10,513 nucleotides of DNA from an uncultured Rickettsiales bacterium (GTDB lineage Bacteria; Pseudomonadota; Alphaproteobacteria; UBA8366), in assembly GCA_913046825.1 (NCBI GenBank), contig CAJWTF010000134.1, positions 1 to 10,513 of the forward strand, in the 5' to 3' direction. Made by a program: the position numbers and the translations under genes. The notes under the pieces are model-generated. The model had not been told where the DNA came from. It saw nothing but the letters and a program-made list of their open reading frames with translations, and ran no database searches. Below, one piece after another: positions 1-7,465 of the stretch (position 1 is its first letter; each line of letters begins with the position of its first letter).

Positions 1-202
1 CGGGTTCCGGTACACTATCGACATAGGCGTGCGCAACCGGCTCGAATACCGCGTTGTCGAGTTTATTGTTAAAGTCGAATATCGACCGATTTACGCTTTC
101 GAAGGGATCGTTAGCCGTATCTCCTTCAACTGTGGCGCAGCCGGTCAGCGCAAGCGCTCCAATACCCAATGCCGCCACCGTTCTTACAACTCTATACCGC
201 AT
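1..202 (-). CDS. mlaA: MlaA/VacJ family outer-membrane lipoprotein, N-terminal part (cut by window edge)
   Basis: Only the first 67 codons are present; the gene continues beyond the left edge. The translation begins with a short basic stretch and a hydrophobic segment ending in the lipobox LTGC (Cys22), so it should be a lipid-anchored protein exported by Sec. Right after it comes DPFESVNRSIFDFN, followed by LDNAVFEPVAHAYVDSVPEP, which is the conserved opening of the MlaA (VacJ) domain. In the known family, MlaA sits in the outer membrane with a porin and removes misplaced phospholipids from the outer leaflet, passing them to periplasmic MlaC and the inner-membrane MlaFEDB transporter. The ATG at 200-202 is chosen because it gives a normal-length signal peptide; the ribosome binding site (GGAT close upstream) is weak. 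The gene diverges from the methionine operon and is probably unrelated to it in function. The family assignment is firm for so short a fragment. Confidence 0.88.
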   Translation of the reverse strand, partial: MRYRVVRTVAALGIGALALTGCATVEGDTANDPFESVNRSIFDFNNKLDNAVFEPVAHAYVDSVPEP

Positions 203-378
203 CTCATCCGGTAGAACCAAGGTCTTCAAACCCGCGACTCCCAGTCGAAAAACCGCTTACCGCCTCAAAACAACCTAGCCGGGCAAACGCCTGAAATGCA
301 ACACCACTTTTAAAAGAAGTCTACATCCCGCAAAACTATTTTGGCCAATGCCTTAGACACATCACCAAATCCAAGCAG

Positions 379-392
379 ATAGCATATGCTAT
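379..392. repeat. 14-base perfect palindrome ATAGCATATGCTAT
   Basis: The sequence ATAGCATATGCTAT equals its own reverse complement over all 14 bases, and the symmetry breaks at both flanks. It lies about 160 bases upstream of sahR and 177 bases upstream of mlaA, in the shared control region. The form suits a site for a dimeric regulator. A palindrome this long is expected roughly once by chance somewhere in a 10 kb window, so its placement in a 349-base intergenic region is suggestive only. Confidence 0.35.
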
Positions 393-498
393 TTCATAAG
401 ACCATATCCGATCTCGCCTAAAGACGCTCAAGGGTTAATGTTGTTGCAAAAATATCTCACACACAATCGTTACCTGACCATACCATTCCATATACATA

Positions 499-527
499 TT
501 TACATAAACATTTCTTTATATTATTAT
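499..527 (+). promoter_or_regulatory. Predicted sigma70-type promoter of the sahR-metF-metH operon
   Basis: TTTACA at 499-504 matches the -35 consensus at five of six positions. TATTAT at 522-527 matches the -10 consensus at five of six, and the spacer is exactly 17 bases. Transcription would start near 534, giving a leader of only about 18 bases before the ATG at 552. That leader contains a weak GGA ribosome binding site (543-545). This promoter rules out translation from the upstream ATG at 438, because that codon would not be in the transcript. I see no competing promoter before metF or metH. Confidence 0.65.
502..521. promoter_or_regulatory. Candidate SahR operator inside the promoter spacer
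   Basis: ACATAAACATTTCTTTATAT is an imperfect palindrome: seven of ten base pairs across the dyad match, including the arms ATAAA and TTTAT separated by six bases. It overlaps the last three bases of the -35 element and fills the spacer up to the -10, so a bound protein would block RNA polymerase. SahR-family regulators are known to repress methyl-cycle genes and to be released by S-adenosylhomocysteine. The adjacent sahR-like gene makes self-repression the simplest reading. Assignment of this site to SahR is inference from position and symmetry. Confidence 0.5.
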
Positions 528-551
528 TCGAAAATTTTTCTTGGATTTCCG

Positions 552-1520
552 ATGGAAAGACTACTTCAGGGGCTGCGGGCCGCTGCGGAAGACACTCGGC
601 TTCGGGTATTGGCGCTTTGCAGCGAAACGGAACTTTCGGTCAGCGAATTGACACAGATTTTAGGTCAAAGCCAACCACGGGTATCGCGGCACCTGAAGTT
701 AATGGTGGAAGCTGGCCTCCTGGAGCGCTTTCGCGAAGGCGCGTGGGCCTTCTATCGAGTGGCCGAAACGGGTGCCAACGCAGCACTCGCCAAGACTTTG
801 CTGGACCTCACGCCAAACGACGACTCAGTCAGAGCCCGAGATCGGTCACGATTAGACACAGTTCGCCGTGACCGGGCATCACGAGCCGAGGAATTCTTCA
901 AACGGAATGCTCAGAATTGGGACGAAATCCGGCGTATGCATGTTGACGACGAATCGGTCGAACGTGCATTGCGAGACATGCTACCGGCGCAATCGGGATG
1001 GAGCCATGTCGATATCGGCACCGGAACCGGCAGAATACTAGAGATCGTCGCGCCGATGACCGAACGCGCGATCGGCATCGATCTGTCACACGAGATGTTA
1101 ACGGTGGCACGGTCGAATTTGGCCCGCGCGGACCTGACGAATTGCCACTTGCGGTATGGTGATATGCGGCAGCTGGAACTGCAGCCGGAAAGTTTTGATG
1201 TCGCCACCTTCCATTTGGTACTTCACTACGCCGAGGATCCGGCGTTGGTCCTAACCGAGGCCGTCCGATTGCTCCGGCCAGGCGGCAGTATTGTGGTGAT
1301 TGATTTCGCTCCGCATGACGAATCCTTTCTAATGCTCGAACACGCCCATCGTTGGCTGGGATTCACCGACTCAGAGATGAAAAATTGGTTCCGCGGGGCT
1401 GGTTTGGGGCCGGTCAAAACGGTTCATCTTGCCGGCGACCCCTTAACCGTATGTCTCTGGTCCGCAACGCTTACCAAACCATTGGGCACGACCAAGAAAG
1501 GCTCCGAATCATGGCTGTAA
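552..1520 (+). CDS. sahR: ArsR-type regulator with methyltransferase-like sensor domain (SahR-like)
   Basis: The 322-residue product has an N-terminal ArsR winged helix (about residues 1-75), with recognition-helix sequence QPRVSRHLKLM at 41-51 and wing residues up to the FYRV segment. It is followed by a class I SAM-methyltransferase fold (about 110-320). Motif I, DIGTGTGR (154-161), and the acidic residue of GID (Asp177) are intact, so the nucleotide pocket looks able to bind SAM or SAH. In the characterised SahR family this domain senses S-adenosylhomocysteine: the apo-protein represses SAM-cycle genes, and SAH releases it. Being first in an operon with metF and metH fits exactly. The ATG at 552 is preferred over the one at 438, because the ArsR fold starts here and the promoter lies just upstream. 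The 3' end overlaps metF by 10 bases. An active methyltransferase cannot be excluded from sequence alone, but the regulator role is far more likely. Confidence 0.85.
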   Translation: MERLLQGLRAAAEDTRLRVLALCSETELSVSELTQILGQSQPRVSRHLKLMVEAGLLERFREGAWAFYRVAETGANAALAKTLLDLTPNDDSVRARDRSRLDTVRRDRASRAEEFFKRNAQNWDEIRRMHVDDESVERALRDMLPAQSGWSHVDIGTGTGRILEIVAPMTERAIGIDLSHEMLTVARSNLARADLTNCHLRYGDMRQLELQPESFDVATFHLVLHYAEDPALVLTEAVRLLRPGGSIVVIDFAPHDESFLMLEHAHRWLGFTDSEMKNWFRGAGLGPVKTVHLAGDPLTVCLWSATLTKPLGTTKKGSESWL

Positions 1521-2386
1521 GCCCAACCGTAAGTTTTGAATTTTTCCCACCTCATAACGCGGATGCCGAAACCCAATTATGGAATGTCATGGAAAAATTG
1601 GCGCCACTCGGCCCTGCATTCTTCTCCGTGACCTATGGCGCCGGTGGCTCCACCCGTAGCCGCACCGAGCAATTAGTGGAACGGATTCATACTTCCATGC
1701 CCATTAATCCGGCCGCGCATTTGACTTGTGTGGGCGTGAGCCAGGCGGAGACCGAAACTCTCGCAAGAAGTTGGTGGGAGTCTGGCATCCGGCACATCGT
1801 CGCCTTGCGCGGCGATCCACCGAAAGGTGAAAGTTCCTACACGCCGCATCCGAACGGTTTTGAGAACGCCGCCGACCTCGTTGCGGGTTTGCGCAAAATC
1901 GCCGATTTCGAAATCTCCATCGCCGGATATCCGGAAAATCATCCGGATTCTCCAAATCAAAGCGCGGATCTCGATAATCTAAAACGTAAGGTCGACGCCG
2001 GTGCGACGCGCATTTTGACCCAATACTTCTTCGACAACGATCTCTTCTACCGATTCCGCGACGCCGCCGCGGCAACCGGCATTACGGTGCCCATTATTCC
2101 CGGTATCCTCCCCGTTACCAATTTTGCCAAAGTCGTCGAGTTCAGCGGAAAATGCGCGACAACCGTACCCACATCGATGGCGTCCCAGTTCGAAGGGCTT
2201 GATAACGACCCGGAGACGCGAAATCTGATTGCCGCAAGCGTCGCCATCGAACAGTGCGCAGATTTATCAGCCAATGGCGTCGACGCCTTTCATTTTTACA
2301 CTCTCAATCGGGCGGCGCTTACCTATGCCATTTGCTGGCGACTGGGTATGCGTCCGAACTTGAACGATAGCGCCGACGCGGCGTAA
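1511..2386 (+). CDS. metF: 5,10-methylenetetrahydrofolate reductase
   Basis: This 291-residue flavoenzyme reduces 5,10-methylenetetrahydrofolate to 5-methyltetrahydrofolate using NAD(P)H and FAD, supplying the methyl group that MetH puts on homocysteine. It aligns along its whole length with E. coli MetF. The strand-1 motif SFEFFPP carries the catalytic Glu (Glu10). [14 protein letters not shown] (39-52) and AAHLTC (68-73) follow, then IVALRGD with the flavin-tuning Asp (Asp102). Further on are [13 protein letters not shown] (153-165), IIPGILPV (195-202), and the terminal HFYTLNRA (261-268) with its YAIC continuation. The start at 1511 lies inside the end of sahR (ATGGCTGTAA shared), preceded by AAGAAAGG nine bases upstream. 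An upstream frame opening at 1352 would read through sahR codons in another frame and is not used. The overlap suggests translational coupling. Length and motifs are normal, with no sign of damage. Confidence 0.97.
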   Translation: MAVSPTVSFEFFPPHNADAETQLWNVMEKLAPLGPAFFSVTYGAGGSTRSRTEQLVERIHTSMPINPAAHLTCVGVSQAETETLARSWWESGIRHIVALRGDPPKGESSYTPHPNGFENAADLVAGLRKIADFEISIAGYPENHPDSPNQSADLDNLKRKVDAGATRILTQYFFDNDLFYRFRDAAAATGITVPIIPGILPVTNFAKVVEFSGKCATTVPTSMASQFEGLDNDPETRNLIAASVAIEQCADLSANGVDAFHFYTLNRAALTYAICWRLGMRPNLNDSADAA

Positions 2387-2402
2387 AGCAGGATCCAGAG
2401 CA

Positions 2403-5400
2403 ATGCCACTTAACGAAACCGGCCGAGACGCCGGACGAACAGACGAACTCAAATCACAACTGCGCGAACGCATCTTAATGCTGGACGGCGCGATGGGCAC
2501 GATGATCCAATCCTATGGATTGGACGAATCCGGCTATCGCGGTGGCCGCTTCCGTGATTTCGATCGTGACCTAAAGGGCAACAATGACATCCTGGCACTT
2601 ACGCAGCCCGGCATCGTACAGGAAATCCATGAAGGGTTTTTCCGCGCGGGTGCTGATATCGTTGAAACCAACACGTTTAATGCGACGTCGATCTCCCAAG
2701 CGGATTACGGCATGGAGGGTATCGTCTACGAGCTGAACAAGACCGCAGCGGAAATTGCCTGCCGTGCCGCCGCCGCCATTCAGCAAGAGACCCCGGACAG
2801 GCTTCGCTTCGTCGCCGGCGCACTGGGACCAACGAATAAGACGGCGTCGATCTCTCCCGACGTCAACAATCCGGGGCATCGGAACGTCACCTTTGAAGAA
2901 CTTGTGACAGCGTATGAGGAATCGATCCGGGGCCTCTCCGATGGCGGCGCTGATTTGCTGTTGATCGAAACCATTTTTGACACCCTAAACAGCAAGGCCG
3001 CGATCTATGCGGCGGAACGCTATTTCCATCGAACCGGCACACGTCTGCCGGTGATGATCTCCGGCACCATTACCGATGCGTCGGGACGCACCCTATCGGG
3101 ACAGACGGCGGAAGCCTTCTGGACGTCGATCCGCCACGCAAACCCACTCACCGTGGGATTCAACTGCGCGCTCGGCGCCGACGACTTGCGCCCTTATATC
3201 CAGGAGATCTCGCGCATCGCCGACATTCCCGTCAGTATCTATCCGAATGCCGGATTACCGAATGAGTTCGGCGAATACGACGACACTCCCGACAGTATGG
3301 CGGCAAGCATCGCGGAGTTTGCCGAGAGTGGGTTTTTAAATGTAGCCGGTGGCTGTTGCGGCACGACGCCGGAGCACATCGCGGCGATTACCGACGCTCT
3401 CGCCGACAAAGCACCCCGCATTGCGACAGAGCCAGCCGCTTTCTGCACGCTTTCCGGATTGGAGCCGCTGCATTTCGACGATGTCACAGGATTCGTAAAC
3501 ATAGGCGAACGGACCAATGTCGCGGGCTCAGCCCGATTCAAGAAGCTCATCATGGAGGACGAATACGAAACGGCCCTCGAAGTCGCCCGCCAACAGGTCG
3601 AGAACGGCGCCCAGGTCATCGATATCAACATGGACGAAGCCATGCTCGATGCCGAGCTGGCGATGACGACATTCCTCAAACTGGTCGCCTCCGAACCGGA
3701 TATCAGCCGGGTACCAGTAATGATCGATTCGTCAAAATGGTCGGTCATCGAAGCCGGATTGAAATGCGTGCAAGGTAAAGCAATCGTCAATTCGATCAGT
3801 ATGAAGGAAGGCGAGGAACCGTTCCGCGAGCAGGCTCGCGAAACCCTCCGCTACGGTGCGGCGGTAGTTGTCATGGCATTCGATGAAGATGGCCAGGCCG
3901 ATACCGTCGAACGCAAGGTCGATATCTGCACCCGGGCCTACCGAATACTCACCGACGAAATAGGATTTCCCGCGCAGGATATTATCTTCGACCCTAATAT
4001 CTTCGCGGTCGCGACCGGCATCGAAGAACACAACGGTTACGGCGTCGCTTTCATCGACGCATGCCGTCAAATCAAGGCAACACTGCCGGGCGCCAAGGTT
4101 TCGGGCGGGCTCTCCAATCTTTCCTTCTCGTTCCGCGGCAATGAGCAGGTACGCGAGGCCATGCATTCGGTATTCCTGTATCACGCCATACAAGCCGGCA
4201 TGGACATGGCCATCGTCAATGCCGGCCAGCTCGCGGTCTATTCGGATATTCCCGAAGATCTCCGCGGGCCGGTCGAAGACGTGGTGCTCAATCGCCGGCC
4301 CGACGCGACCGACCGTTTGCTGGAAGTCGCCGAGCGCTTCAAAGGCAGCGGCAAGAAACGCGTGGTTGATTTACGCTGGCGTGAGGCGCCGGTTGAAAAA
4401 CGACTTGAGCATGCGCTGGTCGAGGGCATTACCGACTTCATCATCGAGGATACCGAAAAAGCGCGCCAATTGGTGGCCCGGCCCATCGAAGTCATCGAAG
4501 GCCCGCTCATGGACGGCATGAATGTTGTCGGCGATTTGTTTGGTTCCGGCCAAATGTTTCTCCCGCAAGTCGTCAAAAGCGCGCGGGTGATGAAACAAGC
4601 GGTCGCCCATCTGCAACCCTTCATCGAAGCTCAGAAGGACGTGGGTTCCGGGCCCAAAGGACGGGTCGTTATGGCGACCGTCAAAGGCGACGTTCACGAC
4701 ATTGGCAAAAATATCGTTGGCGTCGTCCTCGGTTGTAATAACTTTGAAGTCATAGACCTCGGCGTCATGGTGCCGTACTCAAAGATATTGGAAACCGCGC
4801 GCGAAGAGAAAGCCGACATGATCGGCCTCTCCGGCCTCATCACGCCATCGCTCGAGGAAATGACGATGGTTGCCGCGGAAATGGAACGCGCCGGCCTCGA
4901 CATACCGCTCCTGATCGGCGGTGCGACGACCTCGAAAATCCATACCGCTGTCAAGATTGCGCCGAACTATAAAGGCCCGACTCTCCATGTCGTCGACGCC
5001 TCGCGCGCCGTCGGTGTCGCCAGCAGTCTGGTGAGCGATACCCAACGGGAACCGTTGCTCGAAAAAACACAGACGGAATATCAAACCCTTCGTGACGGTC
5101 ACTCCGGCAAGGAAGCGCGCAGCAAACGCCTGCCCCTTGCCGCGGTGCGCGCGCGGGGCTTCTCCACGGATTGGCGCGCATACACACCGCCGAAACCAAC
5201 CTTCCTCGGCGTTAAAAAGTTCGAGAATTACGATCTATCTGAACTCCTGCGCACCATTGATTGGACGCCATTTTTCCGCACGTGGGAGCTTGCCGGCACA
5301 TATCCCGCGATATTTAAGGATGCGGAAATCGGCGATGCGGCTGAAAAGCTCTTTGAAGACGCCCAGGAAATGTTGACGAAAATCGTCTCGGAGAATTGGC

Positions 5401-6107
5401 TGCAGGCTCGCGCCGTCATTGGCTTCTTTCCGGCAAACGCCATTGGGGACGATGTCGAAATTTACCACGACGACGACCGGTCCGAGCTGCAAACAAATTT
5501 CCATTTTCTGCGCCAACAAATGGTGAAACGCGAGGAGCGCGCGAATTTTTGTCTCGCTGACTTCATCGCTCCGAAAGATACCGGCATCCCCGATTATATC
5601 GGCGCTTTCGCAGTCACGTCGGGGCTTGGAATCGAGGCGCATTCGGACGGTTTCCAATCCAATCACGACGACTACAGCGATATTCTTCTAAAGGCACTGG
5701 CAGACAGATTGGCCGAGGCTTTCGCCGAGCATTTGCATGAACGGGTACGCCAAGAGTTTTGGGGATACGCGCCCGAGGAGAAATTGGCGAACGCGGATTT
5801 AATCGCGGAGAATTATCGCGGTATTCGGCCGGCACCGGGCTATCCGGCCTGCCCGGATCATTCGGAAAAACGGGCTCTATTCGATTTGCTGGATGCTGAA
5901 GAAAATGCCGAAATCACTCTGACGGAAAGTTTCGCGATGTTACCGACGGCAGCAGTATCGGGGTTTTATTTTGCGCATCCGGACGCCCAGTATTTCGGCG
6001 TCGGCCGGATCGGCAAGGATCAGGTGCAGAATTACGCGATACGGCGGGGGGTCGATTTCGTCACCGCAGAAAGATGGCTGGCGCCTAATCTCGGATACGA
6101 ACGCTAA
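2403..6107 (+). CDS. metH: Cobalamin-dependent methionine synthase, single-chain
   Basis: The 1234-residue cytoplasmic enzyme transfers the methyl group of 5-methyltetrahydrofolate to homocysteine via methylcobalamin. All four modules are present in one chain. The homocysteine domain (about 20-340) has zinc ligands Cys255 (GFNCALG) and Cys318/Cys319 (GGCCGTT). The pterin domain (about 360-625) opens with FVNIGERTN. The cobalamin cap and Rossmann domains (about 660-890) carry DVHDIG, where His765 is the lower cobalt ligand, with partners Asp763 and Ser816 (SGLITPS). The reactivation domain (about 905-1234) has the SAM-binding Asp953 and the [12 protein letters not shown] motif (Arg1142, Tyr1147). 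Many alphaproteobacteria carry a split metH; this one is not split. It begins 16 bases after metF, with GGA about nine bases before the ATG and no separate promoter, so it is the last gene of the operon. Its activity requires vitamin B12. Confidence 0.98.
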   Translation: MPLNETGRDAGRTDELKSQLRERILMLDGAMGTMIQSYGLDESGYRGGRFRDFDRDLKGNNDILALTQPGIVQEIHEGFFRAGADIVETNTFNATSISQADYGMEGIVYELNKTAAEIACRAAAAIQQETPDRLRFVAGALGPTNKTASISPDVNNPGHRNVTFEELVTAYEESIRGLSDGGADLLLIETIFDTLNSKAAIYAAERYFHRTGTRLPVMISGTITDASGRTLSGQTAEAFWTSIRHANPLTVGFNCALGADDLRPYIQEISRIADIPVSIYPNAGLPNEFGEYDDTPDSMAASIAEFAESGFLNVAGGCCGTTPEHIAAITDALADKAPRIATEPAAFCTLSGLEPLHFDDVTGFVNIGERTNVAGSARFKKLIMEDEYETALEVARQQVENGAQVIDINMDEAMLDAELAMTTFLKLVASEPDISRVPVMIDSSKWSVIEAGLKCVQGKAIVNSISMKEGEEPFREQARETLRYGAAVVVMAFDEDGQADTVERKVDICTRAYRILTDEIGFPAQDIIFDPNIFAVATGIEEHNGYGVAFIDACRQIKATLPGAKVSGGLSNLSFSFRGNEQVREAMHSVFLYHAIQAGMDMAIVNAGQLAVYSDIPEDLRGPVEDVVLNRRPDATDRLLEVAERFKGSGKKRVVDLRWREAPVEKRLEHALVEGITDFIIEDTEKARQLVARPIEVIEGPLMDGMNVVGDLFGSGQMFLPQVVKSARVMKQAVAHLQPFIEAQKDVGSGPKGRVVMATVKGDVHDIGKNIVGVVLGCNNFEVIDLGVMVPYSKILETAREEKADMIGLSGLITPSLEEMTMVAAEMERAGLDIPLLIGGATTSKIHTAVKIAPNYKGPTLHVVDASRAVGVASSLVSDTQREPLLEKTQTEYQTLRDGHSGKEARSKRLPLAAVRARGFSTDWRAYTPPKPTFLGVKKFENYDLSELLRTIDWTPFFRTWELAGTYPAIFKDAEIGDAAEKLFEDAQEMLTKIVSENWLQARAVIGFFPANAIGDDVEIYHDDDRSELQTNFHFLRQQMVKREERANFCLADFIAPKDTGIPDYIGAFAVTSGLGIEAHSDGFQSNHDDYSDILLKALADRLAEAFAEHLHERVRQEFWGYAPEEKLANADLIAENYRGIRPAPGYPACPDHSEKRALFDLLDAEENAEITLTESFAMLPTAAVSGFYFAHPDAQYFGVGRIGKDQVQNYAIRRGVDFVTAERWLAPNLGYER

Positions 6108-6292
6108 ACCGCAACTCGGCGATCGTAATTCACAGGAGGAATATTGCGCTTCCAACGTTCCGGCTGAGCGACTTCGCGATGTCCGCATCGCGGGCAAATA
6201 TAAGAAGAGATCATCCATTCGCGGCGAAATACGGTACTTGGCGCGACTAATTGGTCGAATCCGAGAACCCTATTGCATTTGCGACATTTCAT
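6104..6292 (-). CDS. Small putative zinc-ribbon protein (62 residues), function unknown
   Basis: The product opens with MKCRKC and has a second knuckle [10 protein letters not shown], giving two CxxC pairs (Cys3/Cys6 and Cys33/Cys36) 26 residues apart, the arrangement of a four-cysteine zinc ribbon. The rest is basic with a QPERWKRN tail. The ATG at 6290-6292 is preceded by a strong GAGGGGA ribosome binding site about four bases upstream. The gene converges on metH and its TAG stop shares bases 6104-6107 with the metH end, so the two transcripts run into each other. The cysteine pairs with good spacing and the strong binding site argue that it is real. Against it are its small size and a plus-strand frame that is also open here. 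I do not recognise a named family; a nucleic-acid or protein-binding role is only a guess from the fold. Confidence 0.6.
   Translation of the reverse strand: MKCRKCNRVLGFDQLVAPSTVFRREWMISSYICPRCGHREVAQPERWKRNIPPVNYDRRVAV
6175..6192. other. Perfect 7-bp hairpin with TCCG tetraloop downstream of metH
   Basis: CGCGATG (6175-6181), loop TCCG (6182-6185) and CATCGCG (6186-6192) form a perfect stem with two further possible G-U pairs outside it. On the plus strand the loop is of the stable UNCG type. It lies 68 bases after the metH stop and could stabilise the metH mRNA 3' end, but no T-run follows, so it is not a standard intrinsic terminator. On the minus strand it lies within the second CxxC knuckle of the small zinc-ribbon gene, and the coding constraint may explain part of the symmetry. 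Confidence 0.4.
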
Positions 6293-6309
6293 GGTTCCCC
6301 TCGCCCTTT

Positions 6310-6337
6310 ATTTTACAGCCACCGTCCTTAAACTTAA
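6310..6337 (-). promoter_or_regulatory. Weak candidate promoter for the small zinc-ribbon gene
   Basis: Read on the minus strand, TTAAGT (6337 to 6332) and TAAAAT (6315 to 6310) are separated by 16 bases and resemble -35 and -10 elements. Transcription would begin near 6303, about ten bases before the ATG at 6292, so the GAGGGGA ribosome binding site would sit at the very 5' end. The -35 match is poor and the region is AT-rich, so a chance match is possible. Confidence 0.25.
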
Positions 6338-6381
6338 CCATTAGGGAATACGGGCGTAGTGACGGCCATCACGGGCAATTT

Positions 6382-6407
6382 TTTTTCGTTTCGCAAGAAA
6401 CGACAAA
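6382..6407. other. Hairpin with GCAA tetraloop next to a T8 run
   Basis: CGTTTC (6387-6392), loop GCAA (6393-6396) and GAAACG (6397-6402) pair perfectly. The stem gains T6386-A6403 and, after one mismatch, three more T-A pairs with bases 6405-6407. GCAA is a stable GNRA tetraloop on the plus strand. A run of eight T (6379-6386) lies before, not after, the hairpin, so it does not fit an intrinsic terminator on either strand. It sits in the AT-rich region between the zinc-ribbon gene and the transglycosylase pseudogene. Its role is unknown. Confidence 0.4.
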
Positions 6408-6526
6408 TCAAATACTTCTCACAATAAGAAAATCATTATTTACACGAATCCAAATATTATTCACTTCACAGTATTTAAAAGTTACGACTTTTATTATAGA
6501 AATAAGGGGCTTCAACGGATTTTTTT

Positions 6527-7264
6527 ATGAAACTTAAAGCTTTTCTCCTCTTTTCTGCTGGATATATATCCCTGAATTTAGTTCTTATTCACTACGCCAA
6601 TGCGAATGGATATATAAACGCTGCCGAAACCAAATATTGTCTGACTGCGGCGCAGCGGAAGGAACGGATGCGCGATGTCCCGGACGCCCTTATACAAGCA
6701 CTTTCCGTCGCTGAGTCGGGCCGACGTCACGAAGCAACCCGCCAGCTTGTTGCCTGGCCCCAGACGGTAATGGCCGAAAACGAAGGTCGCTACTACGACA
6801 GTAAGGCCGAAGCCGTCGAAGCTTTGAAAGAACTACAACGGCGCGGCACTCAGAACATTGATATCGGCTACATGCAAAGAAACTTACTATATCACAGCGA
6901 TGTATTTTATTCGCGTGAACCGGCGTTCGAACCAAGCCTCAACGTCGCTTACGGAGCGAAATATTTATCGGCGTTACTCAATGAAACCGGATCTTAATTC
7001 ACCGCGATCAAACGTTATCAATCGGCTAAGCCAAAATATCACCCACCACATCGTGGCCGCGTTTTCCGAATTTGGCGGGACATTAAAAAACGCCATTTAT
7101 CAGTGTGGCACTCTCGCCCGATGACAGAATTCGCCTGCTCCGAGAACAGCGAACTGATTTCCGCCGACATTCGCGGCGCGACCTTCGAAAGTCCTGGGCG
7201 ATTCTCACTTAAGGTCTTGAAATCGAGTAAAAACAGGTGGCGCGATGCTTTTGAGCAAGCCTAA
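6527..7264 (+). pseudogene. Lytic transglycosylase-like gene interrupted by an in-frame TAA
   Basis: The first 156 codons encode a signal peptide (about residues 1-27, cut likely after ANA) and a transglycosylase SLT-type domain. That domain contains the presumed catalytic Glu63 in VAESGRR, AWPQTV (76-81), GRYYDSKAEA and the DIGYMQRN segment (112-119). Translation then meets TAA at 6995-6997. In the same frame, 88 further codons stay open to a TAA at 7262-7264. They begin TAIKRYQSAKP and include HRGRVFRIW, which is how this family continues after its ETGSW motif. The stop replaces what is probably the Trp of ETGSW. Intact members cleave peptidoglycan in the periplasm. The MQRN in place of the usual MQ(I/V)N also suggests relaxed selection. 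A GGA seven bases before the ATG may serve as ribosome binding site. A truncated but partly functional product, or a sequencing error, remains possible. Confidence 0.82.
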
Positions 7265-7465
7265 GCCGCGCTCTCGACCCTCAAGGATTAATCCACCCCA
7301 CGCATTGGTGATTTAGACGGGTGACGCCCCTCGTAATTTAGTCAGTACCTTCAACCTCGACTGGTGCGGAGACTTTGTCGAATATCGTGCTCACAAATCC
7401 ACGAATCAGCGATAGACATTCAAATCGGAAATTCGGAAGTTTAATTTTTCAATACCGCGATAAGA

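Larger units (their letters stand above)
203..551. other. Divergent intergenic region between mlaA and the sahR-metF-metH operon
   Basis: This 349-base stretch holds no gene that I can support. An open frame starting at 438 reads into sahR, but its first 38 residues are a low-complexity Ile/Tyr/His-rich run that overlaps the promoter. The right third (about 480-545) is very AT-rich and contains the promoter and operator described separately. Further left are a 14-base perfect palindrome (379-392) and a 10-base one (307-316, CTTTTAAAAG). The mlaA promoter must lie here on the minus strand, but I could not find a convincing -35/-10 pair for it. Confidence 0.7.

Noticed and set aside
438..551. 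N-terminal extension of sahR from the ATG at 438
   Set aside because: The 38 extra residues are low-complexity Ile/Tyr/His-rich sequence, overlap the predicted promoter and operator, and precede a normal ArsR N-terminus at 552.
1352..1510. N-terminal extension of metF from an ATG at 1352
   Set aside because: This part is the sahR coding region read in another frame. MetF homology begins just after the ATG at 1511, which has its own ribosome binding site.
3239..3790. 183-residue minus-strand open frame inside metH
   Set aside because: It is a Ser/Ala-rich shadow of a fully conserved metH segment containing the zinc ligands and pterin domain.
6133..6145. AGGAGG followed by a TTG codon downstream of metH
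   Set aside because: The frame from that TTG ends after seven codons, so this good-looking ribosome binding site serves no gene. It is explained as antisense of the zinc-ribbon coding sequence.
6359..6386. Possible intrinsic terminator of metH (GTGA/TCAC stem before T8)
   Set aside because: The stem is only four pairs and the T-run begins six bases after it. This is too weak to call, and it is more than 250 bases past the metH stop.
5971..6537. 188-residue plus-strand open frame spanning the metH end and the AT-rich gap
   Set aside because: Its first part is metH in another frame. The rest has no recognisable domain and composition typical of translated intergenic DNA.
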